64,000 nucleotides of DNA from Nocardia cerradoensis NBRC 101014 (GCF_000308535.1 NZ_BAFW01000060.1:1-64000), one strand, 5' to 3'; numbered from the stretch's first letter, positions 35,793 through 45,064 are shown. The notes: a model not told the origin generated them from the sequence alone. Translations and numbers: made by a program.

Positions 35793-37634
35793 ATCAGCAC
35801 GTTTGCCGACACGACGTTCACCGATCCCTCGCGGATCCGGAACTTCTGCATCATCGCGCATATCGACCACGGCAAGTCCACGCTGGCCGACCGCATGCTG
35901 CAGTTGACCGGGGTGGTCGAGGAACGGCAGATGCGTGCGCAGTATCTGGACCGGATGGATATCGAGCGTGAGCGCGGTATCACCATCAAGGCCCAGAATG
36001 TGCGGCTGCCCTGGAATGTCGACGGCACGGACTACGTGCTGCATCTGATCGACACGCCCGGTCACGTCGACTTCACCTACGAGGTCTCGCGGGCGCTCGA
36101 GGCGTGTGAGGGTGCGATCCTGCTGGTCGACGCCGCCCAGGGCATCGAGGCGCAGACGCTGGCGAATCTGTATCTGGCACTGGACAAGGATCTCGAGGTC
36201 ATCCCGGTGCTGAACAAGATCGACCTGCCGGCCGCCGATCCGGACCGCTATGCCGCCGAACTCGCCCATATCGTCGGCTGCGAGCCCGAGGATGTGCTGC
36301 GCGTATCCGGCAAGACCGGCGTCGGCGTGCCCGAACTGCTCAACAAGGTGATCGAGACGGTCCCGCCGCCGGTCGGCGAGGGCGATGCCCCGGCCCGCGC
36401 GCTGATCTTCGACTCGGTCTACGACACCTATCGCGGTGTCGTCACCTACGTGCGTGTGGTGGACGGCAAGCTCACCCCGCGTCAGAAGATCAAGATGATG
36501 TCCACCGGCGCCACCCACGAGCTGCTGGAGATCGGCATCGTCTCGCCCGAGCCCAAGCCCACCCAGGGCCTCGGCGTGGGCGAGGTGGGCTATCTCATCA
36601 CCGGTGTGAAGGACGTCCGTCAGTCGAAGGTCGGTGACACCGTCACGACCGCCCGCGACGGCGCCACCGAGGCGCTGACCGGCTATCGCGAGCCGCGTCC
36701 GATGGTCTACTCCGGCCTCTATCCGGTCGACGGTTCCGACTATCCGGATCTGCGGGACGCGCTGGACAAACTGCAGCTCAACGATGCCGCGCTCACCTAC
36801 GTCCCGGAGACCTCGGTCGCGCTGGGCTTCGGTTTCCGCTGTGGCTTCCTCGGACTGCTGCACATGGAGATCACCCGCGAGCGGTTGCAGCGCGAATTCA
36901 ACCTCGACCTGATCTCGACCGCGCCCAACGTGATCTATCGCGTGATCATGGAGGACGGCACCGAACAGGTCGTCACCAACCCGTCGTTCTGGCCCGAGGG
37001 CAAGGTTCGCCAGATCTTCGAACCGGTGACCAAGTGCACGATCATCGCGCCGAGCGAGTTCGTCGGCACCATCATGGAGCTGTGCCAGTCGCGCCGCGGT
37101 GAACTGCTCGGCATGGACTATCTGTCCGAGACCCGCGTCGAGATGCGGTACACGCTGCCGATGGCGGAGATCATCTTCGACTTCTTCGATTCGCTGAAGT
37201 CGCGCACGCGCGGTTACGCCTCGCTGGATTACGAGGAGGCGGGCGAGCAGGAGGCCGCGCTGGTCAAGGTCGACATCCTGCTGCAGGGCGAGGCCGTCGA
37301 CGCGTTCTCGGCCATCGTGCACAAGGATGCGGCCCAGGCCTACGGCCACAAGATGACCACCAAACTGCGCGAACTCATTCCGCGCCAGCAGTTCGAGGTG
37401 CCGATCCAGGCGGCCATCGGCTCGAAGGTCATCGCGCGCGAGAACATCCGCGCGATCCGCAAGGACGTGCTGGCCAAGTGCTACGGCGGCGACATCTCGC
37501 GTAAGCGGAAGCTGCTCGAGAAGCAGAAGGAGGGCAAGAAGCGGATGAAGACCATCGGCCGGGTCGATGTTCCGCAGGAGGCCTTCGTGGCCGCGCTCTC
37601 CACCGATTCGTCGTCGGACAAGCCGAAGAGGTAG
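35793..37634 (+). CDS. lepA: Elongation factor 4 (LepA), apparent ATC start
   Basis: 613 residues if it begins at ATC 35793. The conserved N-terminus [12 protein letters not shown] leads straight into [14 protein letters not shown] (G1). G3 is DTPGHVDF and G4 is NKID; the EF4-specific C-terminus ([28 protein letters not shown]) is intact. LepA back-translocates or remodels stalled ribosomes under stress. In-frame codons before G1 include a TAG (35781-35783), then GAG TGT CCC ATC AGC ACG TTT, with no ATG, GTG, TTG or CTG. AGGAG sits 6 bases before ATC, the right spacing for translation. The first ATG (35895) falls after the P-loop and would destroy the GTPase. A sequencing error cannot be excluded. 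Confidence 0.93.
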   Translation: MSTFADTTFTDPSRIRNFCIIAHIDHGKSTLADRMLQLTGVVEERQMRAQYLDRMDIERERGITIKAQNVRLPWNVDGTDYVLHLIDTPGHVDFTYEVSRALEACEGAILLVDAAQGIEAQTLANLYLALDKDLEVIPVLNKIDLPAADPDRYAAELAHIVGCEPEDVLRVSGKTGVGVPELLNKVIETVPPPVGEGDAPARALIFDSVYDTYRGVVTYVRVVDGKLTPRQKIKMMSTGATHELLEIGIVSPEPKPTQGLGVGEVGYLITGVKDVRQSKVGDTVTTARDGATEALTGYREPRPMVYSGLYPVDGSDYPDLRDALDKLQLNDAALTYVPETSVALGFGFRCGFLGLLHMEITRERLQREFNLDLISTAPNVIYRVIMEDGTEQVVTNPSFWPEGKVRQIFEPVTKCTIIAPSEFVGTIMELCQSRRGELLGMDYLSETRVEMRYTLPMAEIIFDFFDSLKSRTRGYASLDYEEAGEQEAALVKVDILLQGEAVDAFSAIVHKDAAQAYGHKMTTKLRELIPRQQFEVPIQAAIGSKVIARENIRAIRKDVLAKCYGGDISRKRKLLEKQKEGKKRMKTIGRVDVPQEAFVAALSTDSSSDKPKR

Positions 37635-37781
37635 TCTTCGAGGTTCCGTGAGATTAGTTGGACCGTTGACCGAGTCGGCGGCCGGTTGATCTTGGGGCTT
37701 TCCGGAGACGGCCTCCGGTGGCAAGCTCGGAAGATGCCGCTGTGACCTGTCATCTGTCCACCTGAAAGAAACCTGAAGGAT

Positions 37782-37810
37782 GTGACAGTCAAGTTTTCCG
37801 GAAATAAGGT
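37782..37810 (+). promoter_or_regulatory. Candidate sigma-A promoter of the PTS-rich protein operon
   Basis: GTGACA (37782-37787) and TAAGGT (37805-37810) are spaced 17 bp apart in an AT-rich stretch 69-97 bp upstream of the next gene. A perfect 10-bp palindrome TTTCCGGAAA (37795-37804) fills the end of the spacer and could be an operator. Confidence 0.5.
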
Positions 37811-37878
37811 GTAAAAAGACCCGGATTCGGTAACACCCCGTTCGGTTTCGCCAGCCGAACGCTGAGAGCGGAGTTTGT

Positions 37879-40272
37879 ATGACGCGTGAGCTGCCCTTCG
37901 ACGATGATGCGGACGCGGGCGATCATGCGAACGATGCCGCATATCGCGTGGCGACCGGTGTCGCGCGGGTGGCTCGAGCCGGTGCGTACGTCACCGGCGG
38001 TGCGCTGATCGCCTCCAACGGGTCGCCCGCGCCGGAGAACGAATCGCACAACAGCCACATCACCGGCTGGTCCACCGCCGATCCGCATCCCGATGTGCCG
38101 AGCCCGGTGGTGACCTATCCGGACCCGTCGCCGGACTCTGTCCCGCCCGATCTCGGGACCTCCACGCCGCGGCACACCCCGGCCGCACCGGCGCCGGGGC
38201 TCGCGCTGCCCGAACACCACGGCACGGATGCGTTTCCGGGCCTGCAGTTCCCGCAGGGCAGCCAGTCGCCGCTGACGTTCGGTGAGTTCCCCGGGACGAC
38301 CGGCGGCGAATCTCCCGACTCCCATTTCCCGTTCCCCGAATCGAACCACGGGTTCGGCGGCAACGGTGTCTTCGATTCGCCGGGATTCGGTGGCGGACAC
38401 GGGCTTTCGATGCCCGGCTTGCACACCTCGAGTGCTCCGTTCGGCTTCGGCGCCGAGGGTTCGGGACCGGCGTCGAGTGCGAGCGGACTCGACCTGCCCG
38501 GTGCCGCCCGCACGACCGACGAGCAGCGCGACGATTCCGACCTGTCGGGTCCCGACCCGCATCCCACTACGCCGTTGCTCGGCCACGGCCTCGGGCTTCC
38601 CGGCACCAATGGTCTGCACCTGCCGGGTATGAACGGTCTCGGCGCGGGTGGTTTCGGCTCCGGCAACGGACTTCAGGACGGACACGGCGCCTTCGACGGA
38701 ATCGGGGACGGTGGTGGCCCGGGCATCTTCCTGGGTACCGAGATGAAGGTGGACGCCCACATCGGCTTCGACGGCGTCTGGGTCACGACCGAGACGAAGG
38801 TCGACTTCGCCGTCGGTGACGTCGGACATCAACTCGACGACTACGGCAACTGGCTGGGCAACAGCGCCCACCAATTCCCCGGCTTCACCCCGCAATCCGA
38901 CGCCACGGCCGCGGCGGGGCAGAGCGTCGGCGCGGCCGATGTCACCCGGGCTGCGGGAACCTCCGCCGACGGCATGACTGTGCCCGCACCAGGGGCGACC
39001 GCATCGGCCACACAGTCGGGGGCCGCGCATCCCGCTTCCGCGGCGGGCTCTGCCGGCACCGCGGCCAATGGCGCCGCGGCACCCGGATCGCCGGCCTTCG
39101 CGCCGCAATCCGGACCGATGGCGGCGTCGGCCGCTCCCGGCCCGGCGTCCTTCTCGACCGCGCAGGCGTCCGCGCCGGTGACGAATGCCACGGCGCCGCA
39201 ACCGGTTTCGATCGCACCGGTCGTCGCGGCACCGGCTCCGGTCGCGCCCGCTCCGGCTCCGGCGTTCGTCCAGCCGGTCGCGGCGACGCCGCTGCAGACC
39301 ACGATTCAGCCCGAGGCCGCCACCCACCCGATCGCGAATGTGATCACCACGCACGCGGGACCGTCCCCGCTGACCGCACCCGCGGTGGCCGTTCCGGCGC
39401 TCTTCGACGACCGGCCCCGCCATACCGATGCCGGACTGCCGGGCGGCGGTGCGAACGATCCCTCGGACGGCGCCGGGCGGAGCACCACCCACACGCCGAC
39501 CACCACGTCGCACGGCACCACCACGACCCACGGCACCGATGCGTCGAAGACGCCGGCCGTGCCGAGCACGTCGCATGCGCCGGGGACCACTCCCGGCGGT
39601 GAGCACACCACCACCCGTCCGGGCACCTCGACCGGCCGGGATTCGGCCGATCACGATTCCACCGACCGGCCGACGCCGACCGTGACGGTGCCCCGCGACA
39701 CCGATTCCGGTCATCCCACCCGCACCCCCGGTACGACACCGTCCGATCCCGGCAGCGATTCCGGGCCGTCGACCTCCGCCGGTGCGGACGCGTCGACGCC
39801 GGGGCATACCGCGACGCATACGCCGGGCACCTCCTCGGGCGCGGACACCTCCGCGTCCGGCGACGCCGACGGTTCGACCGCACCGACCCACGGTTCCCAG
39901 CTGCCGACCCATGATCCGGATTCGGTTCCGACGCAGCAGATTCCGACGCAGCAGTCGATGCCGCCGAGCCACGACCAGACCATTCCGACACACGAACCGA
40001 CCGTGCCGACCGCGCAGCACACCGCACCCGTGGAGCCGCCGACCGTGATCAAACCGCCGACCACCATCGATCCCGCGCCGAACGCGCACGTTCCGGTGAA
40101 ACCGGTTGCGGCCGTGACGGATTCGTACGACACCTCGCTGTGGTCCGATTCCGCTCACGGTCTGGCGACCGTGTCCGCCGCCGGACTGTCCGGCGGTCTG
40201 CACGAGACCACCTTCGCCGAGACGCATTACCCGGTGGACCATCCCGTCGATTTCCACGTGCTTCCGCTGTGA
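37879..40272 (+). CDS. Large Pro/Thr/Ser-rich protein, unknown, operon with dynamin-like GTPase
   Basis: 797 residues, no family recognised. The first 45 are acidic then amphipathic (DDDADAGDHANDAAYRVATG, ARVARAGAYVTGGALIAS). Residues about 50-280 are Pro/Gly/Phe/His-rich with repeats such as GLGLPGTNGLHLPGMNG. A short folded-looking segment near 285-330 (GIFLGTEMKVDAHIGFDGVWVTTETKVDFAVGDVGHQLDDY) is the only part with strand-like periodicity. The remainder is Ala/Pro then Thr/Pro/His/Asp-rich. It has no signal peptide and no clear transmembrane helix. The GTG of the dynamin gene overlaps its stop, so the two are translationally coupled. IniB of mycobacteria, a low-complexity protein before dynamin-like IniA/IniC, is a contextual parallel only. 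Confidence 0.8.
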   Translation: MTRELPFDDDADAGDHANDAAYRVATGVARVARAGAYVTGGALIASNGSPAPENESHNSHITGWSTADPHPDVPSPVVTYPDPSPDSVPPDLGTSTPRHTPAAPAPGLALPEHHGTDAFPGLQFPQGSQSPLTFGEFPGTTGGESPDSHFPFPESNHGFGGNGVFDSPGFGGGHGLSMPGLHTSSAPFGFGAEGSGPASSASGLDLPGAARTTDEQRDDSDLSGPDPHPTTPLLGHGLGLPGTNGLHLPGMNGLGAGGFGSGNGLQDGHGAFDGIGDGGGPGIFLGTEMKVDAHIGFDGVWVTTETKVDFAVGDVGHQLDDYGNWLGNSAHQFPGFTPQSDATAAAGQSVGAADVTRAAGTSADGMTVPAPGATASATQSGAAHPASAAGSAGTAANGAAAPGSPAFAPQSGPMAASAAPGPASFSTAQASAPVTNATAPQPVSIAPVVAAPAPVAPAPAPAFVQPVAATPLQTTIQPEAATHPIANVITTHAGPSPLTAPAVAVPALFDDRPRHTDAGLPGGGANDPSDGAGRSTTHTPTTTSHGTTTTHGTDASKTPAVPSTSHAPGTTPGGEHTTTRPGTSTGRDSADHDSTDRPTPTVTVPRDTDSGHPTRTPGTTPSDPGSDSGPSTSAGADASTPGHTATHTPGTSSGADTSASGDADGSTAPTHGSQLPTHDPDSVPTQQIPTQQSMPPSHDQTIPTHEPTVPTAQHTAPVEPPTVIKPPTTIDPAPNAHVPVKPVAAVTDSYDTSLWSDSAHGLATVSAAGLSGGLHETTFAETHYPVDHPVDFHVLPL

Positions 40273-42053
40273 CGGCGGTGGAGTCGCCGGGTGCCAAACA
40301 TCCCGACGAGATGGCGCCGCTGCTCGCGCAGCTCGACGAACTGCTCGAGCTGACCCGCGCCGCGGGCCGGGCCGACCTCACCGCGCGACTGGGGATGTCG
40401 CGGGCCCGGGTGGCCGACCCGCGCGTGCGGCTGGTGGTCGTCGGCGAACCCAAGAACGGGATGAGCACGCTGGTCAACGGACTGGTGGGCAGTGCGGTCA
40501 GCGCGACCGGCAGTCAGGTCAGCGTTCCGGTGATCGCCGAATACGGTCCGGAGGCGACCGCCACACTCGTGCGCTCGCTGCCCGGCGGTCGCACCGAACG
40601 CCAGCCCGTCGACCCGCTGAACCCCGGCCCGGCCCTGAGCGCGGCCGGCGTGATCCGGGCCGAGTTCACCGATCCGAGCCCGCTGCTGGCCGAGGGGTTC
40701 GTGGTGATGGACGCGCCCGGCGCCCCCGCCGACGCGCCGACGACCTGGTCGCTGATCGCCGCGGCCGACGCCGTGCTCTACGTCAGCGACGCGGCCGCGG
40801 AATACACCCCCGAGCAGATCGCTCTACTGCAGCGGATCCGGCAGGTGTGCCCGACCGTGGTGTGCGTGCTCAACAAGATCGACCGCTACGGCCACTGGAG
40901 CCAGGTACAGCAGCGCAACCGCGACCTGCTCGACGCCGCCGGCCTGGGTTTCGCGGTCGCCCCGATCTCCGCCGACCTGCATCTGCGTGCCGGTAACGAT
41001 CACCGCCGCGATATCGAATCCGGTGTGCCGCAGCTGATCGACCATCTGCGCGGATATGTCCTCGCTCGCGCCGACGCGGTCGCCCGGGAGGCGGCGCTGC
41101 GCGACATCCGGACCATCACCGACCATCTGGGGCTGGCCTTGCGCAGTGAGGCCGAAACCCTGCGGGACCCGCGGCGCTACACCGCGATCACCGATCAATT
41201 GCGCACCGCGCGCGCCGAGGCCGCCGACCTGCGCCACCGCAGCGCCAACTGGCAGGTCACCCTCGCCGACGGCTGTTCGGAACTGATGGCCGATATCGAA
41301 CACGATCTGCGGCACCGGTTGCGTAGCCTGGTCCGCCACGCCGAAACGGAGATCACCAAGCGCGACCCGGCCCGCGGCTGGGACGAATTCGGCGCCGATC
41401 TGGACTCCCGGATCTGTGAGGCGGTCGAGGAGAATTTCGTCGTCGCCCACTATCGCGCGGTGGAACTGGCCGAGCAGGTGACCGCGAAATTCCCCGCCGA
41501 CTCGCGCGATGTACCGCTGCCCGATCTGCGGCTCGAGGATCCGGGCGACGTGCTCGAGCCCGTGGCCTCGCTGGAGCCGCTCGACACCGCCAAGGTGAGT
41601 TTCACCTCGTCGCTGCTGAACGTGATGCGCGGTTCCTACGGTGGCCTGCTCATGGTCGGTCTGCTCACCAGCTTGCTGAAAATGCCGCTGGTGAACTGGT
41701 ATTCGGGCGCGGCCGCCGCCCTGCTGGGCATCAACGCGCTGTGGGAGGACCGCAAGCTGCGCCGGGAGCGGCGCCAGTCCGAGGCCAAGGTGGCGGTCGC
41801 CCGCCTGATGGACGATGTGATCTTCCAGGTCGGCAAGGAATCGCGGCACCGGCTGCGCGCCATGCAGCGCATGCTGCGCGACCACTTCACCGATCTGGCG
41901 GACCAGACGCTGCGGTCGGTGGACGAATCGCTGCGCGCGGCCGAGGAGGCGGCGGCGGTCAATTCGCCGGAGAGCCGCGAACGGCGCCTTACCGAAATCG
42001 AGCGGTCGATGGTGCGGTTGCGGGAGATCCGCGAAAACGCGGACGTGCCCTAG
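40269..42053 (+). CDS. Dynamin-like GTPase with degenerate Walker A
   Basis: 594 residues. The N-terminal GTPase domain has G1 GEPKNGMST (59-67), in which the invariant Lys is Met65, G3 DAPG (148-151) and G4 NKID (202-205). Long helical arms follow. Around 455-490 a double hydrophobic segment (GGLLMVGLLTSLLKMPL, AAAALLGINALW) resembles the membrane paddle of bacterial dynamin-like proteins and mycobacterial IniA/IniC. A coiled-coil-like C-terminus ends in MVRLREI. Loss of the P-loop lysine suggests weak or no GTP hydrolysis. The GTG overlaps the previous stop. A role in envelope membrane remodelling is inferred. Confidence 0.82.
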   Translation: MTAVESPGAKHPDEMAPLLAQLDELLELTRAAGRADLTARLGMSRARVADPRVRLVVVGEPKNGMSTLVNGLVGSAVSATGSQVSVPVIAEYGPEATATLVRSLPGGRTERQPVDPLNPGPALSAAGVIRAEFTDPSPLLAEGFVVMDAPGAPADAPTTWSLIAAADAVLYVSDAAAEYTPEQIALLQRIRQVCPTVVCVLNKIDRYGHWSQVQQRNRDLLDAAGLGFAVAPISADLHLRAGNDHRRDIESGVPQLIDHLRGYVLARADAVAREAALRDIRTITDHLGLALRSEAETLRDPRRYTAITDQLRTARAEAADLRHRSANWQVTLADGCSELMADIEHDLRHRLRSLVRHAETEITKRDPARGWDEFGADLDSRICEAVEENFVVAHYRAVELAEQVTAKFPADSRDVPLPDLRLEDPGDVLEPVASLEPLDTAKVSFTSSLLNVMRGSYGGLLMVGLLTSLLKMPLVNWYSGAAAALLGINALWEDRKLRRERRQSEAKVAVARLMDDVIFQVGKESRHRLRAMQRMLRDHFTDLADQTLRSVDESLRAAEEAAAVNSPESRERRLTEIERSMVRLREIRENADVP

Positions 42054-42077
42054 CGTTCGCGGTGCGGTGACGTTCAC

Positions 42078-42110
42078 AGCGGGTGGTCCGGGAGTACCGG
42101 ACCACCCGCT
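42078..42110. terminator. Bidirectional terminator
   Basis: A perfect 14-bp inverted repeat (42078-42091 with 42097-42110) around the loop GAGTA. It separates the convergent dynamin-like and GH15 genes. Confidence 0.85.
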
Positions 42111-42115
42111 GTCCA

Positions 42116-44164
42116 TCAGCCCGCGGGATGCGCCGGATGGAATTCCCCGGCGCCGGTGGAATGTTCGGCCCGGATCACGTGCATCACCGCGTTGATCAAC
42201 GCCAGATGGGTGAACGCCTGCGGGAAATTGCCCAGATGCCGCCCGGTGTAGGGGTCGATCTCCTCGGCGTAGAGCTTGAGGGGGCTGGCGTATCCGAGCA
42301 GTCGTTCCAGCAGATGCCGCGCCCGGCGCACCTCACCGATCTCCACCAGCGCCGACACCAGCCAGAACGAGCAGATGGTGAATGTGCCCTCCGCGCCGGA
42401 CAATCCGTCGTCGGTGGTGTCGGTGCGGTAGCGCAGCACCAGACCGTGCTGGGTCAGATCGGAGGCGATGGCCAGCACCGTGGCGCGCACCCGCGGGTCG
42501 GTGGGCGGCAGGAAGCGCAGGAGTACGACGAGCAACAGCGAGGCGTCGAGGGTGTCGCCGCCGTAGGTCTGGGTGAAGATGCCCTTGTCGTTCACGCCGT
42601 GGGCGAGCACATCGGCGTGGATCTCCGCGGCGAGGGCGGCCCATTTCTCGGCGTAGTCGGCCTCGCCGTGCAATTCGGCGAGTTTCGCGCCGCGATCCAG
42701 CGCGACCCAGCACATCACCTTGGAGGAGGTGAAATGCTGCGGTTCGCCGCGCACCTCCCAGATCCCGCGGTCGGGTTTGCGCCAGTTCTCGATCGCCGCC
42801 TCGACCTGACGCTTCAGCATCGGCCACAACGTCTCCGGCACCTGCTGCCGCGATTTCACGTGCAGATATACCGAATCGAGGATGGTGCCCCAGATGTCGT
42901 GCTGCTGTTGCTGATACGCCCCGTTGCCGATGCGGACCGGCCTGGCGCCGTCGTAACCGTGCAGATGCGGGATCTCGGACTCGTCCAGATCGCGTTCGCC
43001 GCCGATGCCGTACATCACCTGAAGCGGTTGCGCCTCACCGTCTTTCGCGGTGGCGACATCGTGCAGGAAGGCGAAGAAGTCGTCGGCCTCCCGGTTCAGG
43101 CCCAGCGTGTAGAGGCCCCACAGCGCGAAGGTGGAGTCGCGCACCCAGCTGTAGCGGTAGTCCCAGTTGCGTTCGCCGCCCGGCGTTTCCGGAAGGGAGG
43201 TGGTGGCGGCGGCCATCAGGGCGCCGGTGGGGGAGTAGATCAGGCCCTTGAGTGTGAGCGCGCTGCGCTGCAGATAGCCGCGCCACGGATGATCCGGGAA
43301 CTTGCCGAGAGTGATCCACTGCCGCCAGCATTCGGTGGTCTGCCACATCTTCTCCGCCGCCTCGGCGAAGGTGCGCGGAGCAGGCAGCGGCGACCAGGAC
43401 AGCGCCACGAACAACTGATCGCCCTCGTGCATGCGGGTGCGGGCGCGCGCCTCGCGCCCCTCCAGGCCCAGCCGCATATCCGTGGTGAGAACCAGTTCCC
43501 CGCAGGGCAATTCGTCGTGGGAGCAGGTGGCGGTGGCGGTGGCCTGCTCGTAGACCTCGCCGGTGTATTCCCAGTTCGCGGGCGCCCGATGATAGTCGAA
43601 GGCCGGCTCGCAACTCATCTCCAGTTCGACTACGCCGCTGACACATTTCACGGTGCGCAGCAGGATGTGCTCGGCGTCCCAGTCCTCCGGTGTCCGGCGG
43701 TAGGTCCGGCTGCGCCGGTCGTTGTTGTGCCAGGGGCCCAGGACCAGCGCGTCGCGGACGATGATCCATCCGGTATCGGTCTGCCAGGTCGTCTCCACGA
43801 TCATGCCGCCGGGCAGATAGCGCCGCGCCGCGGGCACGTTCACACCGTAGGGACCGAGCCGGAAGTGCCCGGCGCTGCGATCGAGCATGGCCCCGAACAC
43901 GCTGGGCGAATCCGGTCGCGGCAGGCACATCCACTCGACCGCGCCGTTGCGTGCGATGAGGCAGCAGGTTTCGCAATCGGAGAGGAAGGCGTAGTCGTCG
44001 ATCGGCGGATACGACGACTTGTGCACGACGCCCGCCGAGATGGGCAGGTAGTTCGCCCCTATCTCCGCATCGGAGATATCGGCCAGGGCATCGCGCGGCG
44101 GAGACATGTCGTCGAGCGTCTCGATGAGGGGTTGTTCGGTGATCGGTTCGTCGTAGGACGCCAT
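42116..44164 (-). CDS. GH15 family trehalase/glucoamylase-like hydrolase
   Basis: 682 residues. The N-terminal beta-sandwich starts with YPPIDDYAFLSDCETCCLIARNGAVEWMCLPRPDSPSVF, the typical GH15 opening. The (alpha/alpha)6 barrel begins at TSLPETPGGERNWDYRYSWVRDSTFALW. The acid regions near KPDRGIWEVRGEPQHFTSSKVMCWVALDRG and in LYAEEIDPYTGRHLGNFPQAFTHLALINA hold the likely catalytic glutamates. Mycobacterial homologues (Rv2402 by position) are described as alpha,alpha-trehalases. No signal peptide, so cytosolic. ATG 44164. The regulator is unknown. Confidence 0.88.
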   Translation of the reverse strand: MASYDEPITEQPLIETLDDMSPPRDALADISDAEIGANYLPISAGVVHKSSYPPIDDYAFLSDCETCCLIARNGAVEWMCLPRPDSPSVFGAMLDRSAGHFRLGPYGVNVPAARRYLPGGMIVETTWQTDTGWIIVRDALVLGPWHNNDRRSRTYRRTPEDWDAEHILLRTVKCVSGVVELEMSCEPAFDYHRAPANWEYTGEVYEQATATATCSHDELPCGELVLTTDMRLGLEGREARARTRMHEGDQLFVALSWSPLPAPRTFAEAAEKMWQTTECWRQWITLGKFPDHPWRGYLQRSALTLKGLIYSPTGALMAAATTSLPETPGGERNWDYRYSWVRDSTFALWGLYTLGLNREADDFFAFLHDVATAKDGEAQPLQVMYGIGGERDLDESEIPHLHGYDGARPVRIGNGAYQQQQHDIWGTILDSVYLHVKSRQQVPETLWPMLKRQVEAAIENWRKPDRGIWEVRGEPQHFTSSKVMCWVALDRGAKLAELHGEADYAEKWAALAAEIHADVLAHGVNDKGIFTQTYGGDTLDASLLLVVLLRFLPPTDPRVRATVLAIASDLTQHGLVLRYRTDTTDDGLSGAEGTFTICSFWLVSALVEIGEVRRARHLLERLLGYASPLKLYAEEIDPYTGRHLGNFPQAFTHLALINAVMHVIRAEHSTGAGEFHPAHPAG

Positions 44165-44275
44165 ACAGCCATCATGGTGGATTCCGGTCGCGTTCGCCGG
44201 GACTGCCGGCGCTCGATATCGGCCGGTCGGCATGCCCTGCGGCCGTCGCACCCGTGACCTACTAGGCTGGTGGAC

Positions 44276-44590
44276 GTGCATCATGTCGCGGGCTGGTGGG
44301 ACGGCTTCGAGTTGTGGGTGGCCGGATTGCCGTTCATCCCGCAGTTCGTCGTGGTTCTGGTCGGAGCGGTGCCGTTCAGTTTCCTGATCGCCTACCTGCT
44401 CGATCGTGGACTGCGGATCGTGCTGCGACTGCTCGGCCGGGACCGGTCGGCCGCCGCCGAGACCGACCTCGCGGCCGCCGACGCCGCATCCGAGATCGAG
44501 CCCGATGCGGCGGCCCTCGCACCGCCCGAGCCGGCGCTGGCCGGCGCCTCGATGCACACCGCGGGTCCGATGCCGAAGGAAGCGATCTGA
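44276..44590 (+). CDS. Small membrane protein
   Basis: 104 residues from GTG 44276; GTG 44270 would add two. One to two membrane segments (LPFIPQFVVVLVGAVPFSFLIAYLL, about 17-42) precede an amphipathic basic stretch (DRGLRIVLRLLGRDR) and an acidic Ala/Pro-rich tail. TAGGCT (44263-44268) ends 7 bases before GTG 44276, which fits leaderless transcription and favours that start. Its stop overlaps the next ATG (TGATG). No family is recognised; by position it corresponds to the small genes around M. tuberculosis Rv2401A. Confidence 0.72.
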   Translation: MHHVAGWWDGFELWVAGLPFIPQFVVVLVGAVPFSFLIAYLLDRGLRIVLRLLGRDRSAAAETDLAAADAASEIEPDAAALAPPEPALAGASMHTAGPMPKEAI

Positions 44591-44667
44591 TGCCACGCTC
44601 ACGGGTCCAGCTGGCGCTGATCGCGCTGCTCGTGCTGATCGTCGTCGCCTGGTTGCTGACGCGATAA
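44590..44667 (+). CDS. 25-residue single-pass membrane peptide
   Basis: The ATG overlaps the preceding stop (TGATG), so translation is probably coupled. The whole product is MPRSRVQL followed by a hydrophobic stretch (ALIALLVLIVVAWLL) and TR: a positively charged N-terminus plus one transmembrane helix. It is too short for most gene finders. Such peptides often bind and regulate larger membrane proteins; here the partner could be the 104-residue protein just upstream. Confidence 0.6.
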   Translation: MPRSRVQLALIALLVLIVVAWLLTR

Positions 44668-44704
44668 TCCCCCGCTGTCGGAGGTTGCAGGTACTGTGCA
44701 GCCC

Positions 44705-44962
44705 ATGCCAACCGATGAGGAATTCGTCGACCTCGAGCAGCTCCTGGAGATCGAGGACGGCCCCCGACTGATCGCGACCCACTACACCACCGCCGACGAG
44801 GCGATCGAGATGGTGCGCGCCGCGCAACTGCTCGGTCTGGGCGTGCGGCTGCAGAACCGGCTCCGCGCCGACGAGCCCGACGAGGACGGTGAGGACGTCG
44901 CCGTCGAGGAGTGGGTGCTCGACCTCTACGAGAGCCCGCCCGAGTCCGCCGACGAGGAATAG
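44705..44962 (+). CDS. Acidic conserved-type small protein
   Basis: 85 residues, strongly acidic, beginning MPTDEEFVDLEQLLEIEDGP. The central TTADEAIEMVRAAQLLGLGVRL helix pair looks folded; both ends are rich in Asp and Glu. No family is recognised. TACTGT (44692-44697) ends 7 bases before the ATG and there is no ribosome site, again a leaderless pattern. A terminator-like hairpin follows at 45040. Confidence 0.68.
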   Translation: MPTDEEFVDLEQLLEIEDGPRLIATHYTTADEAIEMVRAAQLLGLGVRLQNRLRADEPDEDGEDVAVEEWVLDLYESPPESADEE

Positions 44963-45039
44963 GCCGGCCCGATCGGCTCGTGCCGGACGTGCCCATCCCG
45001 GGGTTCGCGCGACTGTGGTCTTCACCACCGTCGGCGCGG

Positions 45040-45064
45040 GCCCCGGGTCTCGTTTCCGGGGCCG
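45040..45064 (+). terminator. Candidate terminator after the small genes
   Basis: GGCCCCGG (45040-45047) pairs with CCGGGGCC (45057-45064) over a 9-nt loop, between the acidic protein gene and the sulfate operon. No T-tract. Nothing else is seen in 44963-45186. Confidence 0.55.

Noticed and set aside
35895..37634. lepA starting at the first ATG
   Set aside because: This would remove the whole G1 loop (AHIDHGKST) that every active EF4 needs.
37702..37718. Hairpin after lepA as a terminator
   Set aside because: CCGGAG/CTCCGG is only 6 bp with a 5-base loop and no T-tract; too weak to claim.
37789..40257. 822-codon minus-strand frame, Arg/Gly-rich
   Set aside because: Antisense to the Pro/Thr/Ser-rich protein, whose codon pattern and coupling to the next gene mark it as the real gene.
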